A program made the position numbers and the translations under genes. The notes beneath the pieces are model-generated. The model had not been told where the DNA came from. It worked only from the letters and a program-made list of their open reading frames with translations, and ran no database searches. This document shows, piece after piece, positions 58,490 to 64,000 of a DNA stretch of 64,000 nucleotides (within the stretch, counting starts at the first letter, position 1; each line of letters opens with the position of its first letter). This DNA is from Ephydatia muelleri. Taxonomy: Eukaryota > Porifera > Demospongiae > Spongillida > Spongillidae. The stretch is taken from the NCBI GenBank assembly GCA_013339895.1, contig JABACO010000004.1:4771145-4835144 (forward strand), in the 5' to 3' direction.

Positions 58490-60803
58490 TCAAACACAAT
58501 ACTTCAATACAGTGTTAGCACCATGGTTAGCAATGAACACACTGCCATCTCTGGGATCTAGTGCAGTACCATAGGAGTTGTTCAGATTCCCCACTGTGTG
58601 GATCTTGTTCCCTTCAGGATCATAGATGGAGAGACTATTATCACTGACAAGGCTGTAACCTTCATCATCAATGGCTATTCCAATGGGACCATTAGGATCA
58701 CCATACATTCTGACATAGACACCTTCTTTGGTAAACACTTTGATAGTGTTTGAACCCCAGGCTGCAACATGAATGTTTCCCTGAGGGTCCAAGGCAAGAT
58801 CCTGTGGAGTCTCAAAACTATGATTGCCTGAGACATTACCATCTATGGTCAATAACCAACCACCATTTTCATTGAATATTTGTATCCTACGGTTATCACT
58901 GTCAGAGACAATCAGTTTGTTGTTGGAGTCAATGATGACAGCCAGTGGCCAATTGAACTGTCCCGGACCTGATCCCTCCTGACCAAACTTATGAAGGAAC
59001 TTTCCACTTGATGTCAGCTTCTGTACACGATGGTTGTCAGAATCAGCAACATACAACACATCTCCCTTGATGGATATACCAGATGGATAAGAGAGCTGAC
59101 CATCACCACTTCCACTACTACCTATGGTATTCTTCAGTTGACCTGTTTGATCAAACACATAAATACAGTCATCATCACTCCCTACATAGATGTCTCCATT
59201 GTCATGGATGGCTACACAACTAGGCCCATTACACTGGATCACTTGTTGGGCATCACATAAGATATGGTAGTCACGTTTAGGCCTTACATCCAGGTCATTA
59301 GGATTATTCTGTACATGCTGACCATCCATTGTGATGAGGAGCTGGTGAGGACCAGCAGTTTGAGGGGTGAGGGTGATGGTGTAGGTACCATCCCTGTGGT
59401 CCTCCACCTCTCCATACACAACTGCTCCATTATGGGACTTGGACCGCATCTCACCCCTCACCTCTACACCACCATGTGGGTACTCCTCCCCCTTTGAGGT
59501 CTTGCTTTGTACCTTAACATGGTACCTGGTCCCCACCCTGGCTACTGATGTGGACATCCATGAGCTTAAAGATGGACAATGTGTAAAAATCGCACCGTAT
59601 GTGGACAGTTGTTTCATAACAACATTTGTTTGCACAGACACAGTTATGTTGCTGTGTTGGTTTGGAGTGAGGGAAATGGACTGGACCCTCTTGAGGGTAG
59701 CCTGCAGTTCAGTGGGTATGAGTCCTCCCAATGCCACAATCTCATGGTCAGTGTGGGTCTGCAGGATCTGGGATGCCATATCAGTGAAGTGACCAATGTC
59801 TCCAACCATCTTCTCAAACTGCTCCTTCTGGAGGGTCAGAGCTGTTGTCTTGGACAGTGAAATGGCCTCCAACTCTGACAGTAGTGTCCTTTTTCTTTCT
59901 TCCAATGTTTGCTGAAGTATTTCAAAGGCTTGGTTGATGGCCAAGAAAGAAGTTTGTTTGGAGATCTCCACTTGTTCTATCATCCTGTTATTTCCCATGA
60001 TGGCTCCAGTCAGCTTTGTCACTGCCTCTTTTGCATTTTCAAGTGCTCCTGTGATTTCCATTTGATGGGTCTTTGCTACTGTGGATATTTTCTCTACAGA
60101 GTGGCATTTGTGGGTAACTGTAGTGCAGTCACGGCATACCAGCAAGCTACAAGTCTCACAATAAAAATTCAATTGATTCTCTTCATGGCTAGGCTGAGAG
60201 CAGTAATGATCTCTTGGCTTCATGCTGCTATGCAGCTGCCTGGCTCCCTCCTGGTCTAGTCCAACCATATTGTGTTTGGAAAGATGGCGACTACCTTTGT
60301 GAGGGTTGTGACAATGCTTGCATAGGAACTGACGACATGAACAACAGAACACCACTGCAAGACTATTGCTTCCATCCATACATTCATCACAACACACCTC
60401 ACTGCTGTTGACCATCTTGGACATGTACCCTGCTACCTCTACTTCATATCCAAGATGGAGGTTCTGAGGAAGAACACTGGCCCCTCCCACTGGGATGCTG
60501 GTGTCTTCTTCACAGATGGGACATTGGAACATTTGTTGGGAACCACTTTTCTCTATCTCATGATGGAGACATTGTAGACAGAAGGAGTGCAAACATGACA
60601 GAATTCTTGGATCATCGAAGGGCTTTGAGCACAAGTGACAGATATTAATAACCTCGCTGTTGGTAGTAATCAGAGTTATTAAGCACTTGACTTATTTGTC
60701 CATTCTAATCAAACTATAGTAGGTACTTCAAATACATGTAAATTAGTATAGTATAGCATTACAAGAATTGAAATACTTACTGTAATCGACATTTAGAGTA
60801 CAT
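58490..60803 (-). CDS. TRIM-family E3 ubiquitin ligase with NHL repeats (TRIM2/3/71-like)
   Basis: A 23-nt first exon (60781-60803, ATG then MYSKCRL plus CA) has the donor CA|GTAAGTATTT. It joins in phase to 58490-60656 (acceptor ACTACCAACAG), giving 729 residues. The splice restores the first RING cysteines (C14, C17), which a start inside the large exon would lose. RING is C14-C56 (SCLHSFCLQC, CPIC). Two B-boxes lie at about 96-137 and 160-200, a coiled coil at about 210-320, a filamin-type domain at about 390-475 and NHL repeats at about 485-729 (LYVADSDNHRVQK, LIVSDSDNRRIQI). Members ubiquitinate proteins and often bind RNA through the NHL propeller. The target here is unknown. Confidence 0.9.
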
Positions 60804-61162
60804 GTTACTGCATATGAGACACCATAGAGAAAGCTAATAATGGGTGTGGTAAGTCGTATTTATTGCTGTAACCAAGGAGGGAGTGGTGTGATTTTTGCCT
60901 TGAAGTGGGATCGCTAGTTTTACAGCGTTTTATTACACGCACGATTGATTCATGGCCATTTGTTAAGGACTTTGCAACCACCTTAGGGTTAGGGTTAACC
61001 AATTTATTATTCGCTACATTTTGCAATCACAACACAGGGCCGTAGCGTCCAGTCCGACCATTCCAGCCATGGCCGGACCAGTTTTAGCCTAGCCAACTTC
61101 CAATTATTAATTTAATACTATGATTTATAAAATTTACATATTATTGCTGTAATTTGCTGCTA

Positions 61163-62870
61163 ATGAGTACGAGACAACGATCGATGTGGTGCGACCCAGT
61201 AGTCGAAACCGCTAATCCACCGCTGAAATTTCCTTTTCCGATGCGTGAGTTTGGGGAAAAGAACAAAGTGAAATGGGCTTTCAACCCCAAATGGTTTTCA
61301 AAGTGGCATTGGTTGCACTATGACAGCTGCCATGACAAAATGTACTGCTGTCAAAGCTGTTACTAACAAAAGGTTAAACTCTACCGGTGGTAATACAAAG
61401 GATTCAGCTTTCATTTATGCTGGATTCTGTAACTGGAAAGATGCTATAGTATCTTTCCCTAATCATGAGAAGTCCGATACACACAAGACAGCTGTTGAAC
61501 TGGTAGTTACTCTCCCTGAAACAACGAAGGATGTAGGAGAACTGCTTCATCGACTAATGCAGCAGAGAAATCTGAAAATAGAAAATGCCTTATAACCATA
61601 GCCGAAAGTATACAGTTTTTGGCAAGGCAAGGTATAGCTCTGCGTGGGGATGGTAATGAAGCGGAATGTAATTTCATGCAGCTTATTAAGCATAGAGCCA
61701 TTCACCAACCTGAAATGTTGCAGTGGATAGAACGCAAAGCATGCAAGTACACAAGCCCTGAATACCATAATGAAATCATAAGCATCATGGCATTACAAGT
61801 ATTGAGGGAGATTGCTTCATCAATCCAAAAAGCGAGGTTCTTTACCTTGATGGCAGATGCAGCCAATATAGAGCAAGTTGTCATTTGCCTACGTATGTAG
61901 CGTGGATGATAACTTTATTTGCAATTAAGACTTTATTGGTAGTACAATCAACAGAAAGTGATTGTATTGTTTACATCCTCAAAGATGCGATGGTACGAAT
62001 GAATTTGTCACTGGATAATTGAAGAGGTCAATGCTAGGAGCATGGCTGGACGCAAAAATGGAGTAGCAGCACAGATATTGTCACTGGATTCGAGAGCTAC
62101 TTATATTCACTGTTACGGACATGCACCTAACCTTGCAGCCAGCGATACGATCAAACCAAACAAGATCCTCCGTGACACTTTTGATGCAGCTTTTGAAATA
62201 TCAAAGCTTCTGAAGTACTCTCCAAAGCGTGATGCAATGTTCAGTCAACTCAAAGATGATCTGGCGCCATCAACATCAGGATTTCGTACATTGTGTCTAA
62301 CTCGATGGACTGTACGCGCTGCAACATTGCAAAGCATACTCGACAACAATAATGCGTTCCAGGCCTTGTGGGAAGAGATTCAGGACAATATAACTGACTC
62401 AGAGGTAAAGCTAAAGTAGAAGCGACAATTTTAATTTTCTCTTTGGCTTGTTGCTAGGTGAGAATGTATACTAAAACACACAGATAATCTAAGCAAAACT
62501 GTACAAGACCCAACCTTAACACCTTCTGAGGGTCAGCAGTGTGCAGAACTGACGTGATCACTCTCAGCAACACAAGATCATCCAAGTTTTTTGTTGTCTT
62601 ATCAAAGGAGGTATGATGTGGAGGACGCCTCACTGCCTAGAAAAAGAAGAGCACCTAGTAGTTTCGAAATTGGATGTAGTGAGGGCTATCACCATGGGTT
62701 TCTGTCCTTTTAGTGTCTTGATTTGATTATTTGGAACAATCAAACAACAAGAGAGATTTAATCAACCCAGGTTATGGAGTCCTAAAGCAGTTGGAGTGTC
62801 TTCTATTGAAGGCAGCAAAAAAAGAGGTGTACCATGCAGAACTCAATTTTGTTTTGAAACATTATCCATT
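61163..62870 (+). pseudogene. hAT-superfamily transposase pseudogene with N-terminal TTF-type zinc finger
   Basis: Consecutive pieces in shifting frames follow the order of DUF4371/ZMYM1-like hAT proteins. 61163-61366 reads WAFNPKWFSKWHWLHYD and CHDKMYCCQSC (TTF zinc finger). 61373-61592 reads GFCNWKDAIVSFPNHEKSDT. 61590-61897 reads RGDGNEAECNFMQLI and MADAANIEQVVICLR. 62042-62419 reads HCYGHAPNLAASDTIK and LCLTRWTVRAATLQS. About 62600-62690 has LPRKRRAPSSFEIG. Several frameshifts and a gap near 61900-62040 (part of the catalytic core) show it is dead. No terminal inverted repeats were located. Confidence 0.85.
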
Positions 62871-62997
62871 TGTACCGTACAAGGGTATATTTGTTCAGTA
62901 ACCTTGCGTGTGAATATAAAAAAATAGTGGATTTTGCACACATAAACAATCTATGACCACTGCCGAAAGCGTACCCTGCATGTAGATGGTACTTTCA
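62868..62997. repeat. Dispersed repeat family, member 2
   Basis: Matches 49318-49480: ACCGTACAAGGGTATATTTG, TTGCACACATAAACAATCT and TGTAGATGGTACTT. Confidence 0.8.
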
Positions 62998-62999
62998 AG

Positions 63000-63765
63000 A
63001 GGTAACTTTACAGCTATGTGTCTCATGTTCCGGGCCAGGGCTGGTCCTTACCCTCGTCCCAGAGTACATTGGGGTGTACGCATGGTTGGAAATATCACAA
63101 CAAGTAAGTACATGTACATGTGCAACAAGAATAAACCGATTATACGCGGAAGACACAAATTTGTGTACGCAGCTTGGCCGTGCATAGCATGACATCGCCA
63201 GTGGTTATTGTGTGTATAGAGACGGCTGTAAACGAATGATTGTTATACCAACAGGGTCTGTGCCAAAGTTAATTAAATAGCTATATCTTACAGTCTTCAT
63301 GTAGGTGAGCGATGCAGCGCATGATAACTGCACACTCAGCGCATCAACACATTACTATATACGTACATTCAGCGTTTGCTATCAATGCTATACTCAGCAT
63401 ACAACCATATATGCACCCACACACAACACAAAGTCCCCTAAGCGTACAGCTACGCGCTATCAGCTACATACATATAACTACATAGCTCAATCAGAGACAT
63501 TATATACTAATGATCATCTCTGGCTCAAAAGAGTTGCGTCGATCACAACGACTGCAAAACGAAACCTCACAAGATCACAATAAATAGTCTCTCTGACAAA
63601 TTCCGCGCCATGCATGCCAGTTCGAAACGTATTCTGATACATGAAAAATAATAAACATGTTACAATTCCGCGTTACCGCGTATAATCGGTTAATCTTATC
63701 TAAGGATATTAGTTATCACTTTGAATTTTGACCTCAATTCTAAAACCTATTCGTAAAGGTTAAAC
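63000..63765. other. Region without recognised genes
   Basis: Short open frames (62986-63192, 63305-63583) show no domain or splice support. Confidence 0.5.
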
Positions 63766-63900
63766 GCCATCAACGTGAGGACATCAGCATCCACAGCCAC
63801 ATGTCGCAGCTTGAAATGATATAGTGTCCAAACTGCAGCTTCCATTATCCATTTGTATCTTACAAGGATATATTTTTTCAGTAACCATGCGTGTGAATCA
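63766..63900. repeat. Dispersed repeat family, member 3
   Basis: Matches 49226-49360, including CATCAACGTG near its start and AAGGATATATTTTTTCAGTA near its end. It is separated from member 2 by 770 bp of unrelated sequence. Confidence 0.8.
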
Positions 63901-64000
63901 CAAAGTTGACCAAAAGTTTGAGCAGAATCAGGGGCGGTGGAAGCGTATTGTATTTGGGGGGGCTAAGCGGAAATGATAATTATATTCATTGTTACTAATA

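Overview
The window is nuclear DNA of an invertebrate animal, most likely a sponge or a similarly compact early-branching metazoan. The recognisable genes are eukaryotic and split by introns: a RING/B-box/NHL protein, a 2-oxoglutarate oxygenase, the 5' end of DNA ligase IV, MORN2, and pieces of lanosterol synthase. Several introns are short (73 and about 124 bp). The rest is retroelement, DNA-transposon and minisatellite debris. I saw no bacterial operons, rRNA, tRNA or CRISPR. Assigning it to a sponge is inference.

Layout. (i) 1-1047: unique left flank. (ii) 1048-19034: first copy of an approximately 18 kb segment. It contains a decayed tyrosine-recombinase (YR) retrotransposon, a palindromic MITE, an 866-bp TIR transposon with a 7-bp target duplication, a 39-bp minisatellite (8 units) and several older tandem units carrying remnants of an unrecognised minus-strand gene family. 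It runs into a 1000-N gap (19036-20035). (iii) 20036-30015: short tandem repeats, a chromodomain fragment, AT-rich arrays, decayed ORFs, the intact two-exon oxygenase gene (26967-28611) and a truncated non-LTR reverse transcriptase. (iv) 30016-47947: second copy of the segment in the same orientation. It lacks the TIR transposon, has about 187 bp deleted from the retrotransposon pol region and carries 33 minisatellite units. (v) 47948-64000: purine and CA repeats, a stray YR-element fragment, three 5' exons of LIG4 (-), MORN2 (+) head-to-head with it, scrambled lanosterol synthase exons (mostly -), a TRIM-NHL gene (-) and a frameshifted hAT-family transposase pseudogene (+).

The genes do not form a pathway. 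The LIG4/MORN2 pair shares a short divergent promoter region. The main interest is genome dynamics: two aligned copies of an approximately 18 kb block supply filled and empty sites for mobile elements and large copy-number differences at minisatellites. The same pattern could arise from two alleles assembled in series, so assembly error must be excluded first. LIG4 and lanosterol synthase both look incomplete or rearranged, which also bears on that question.
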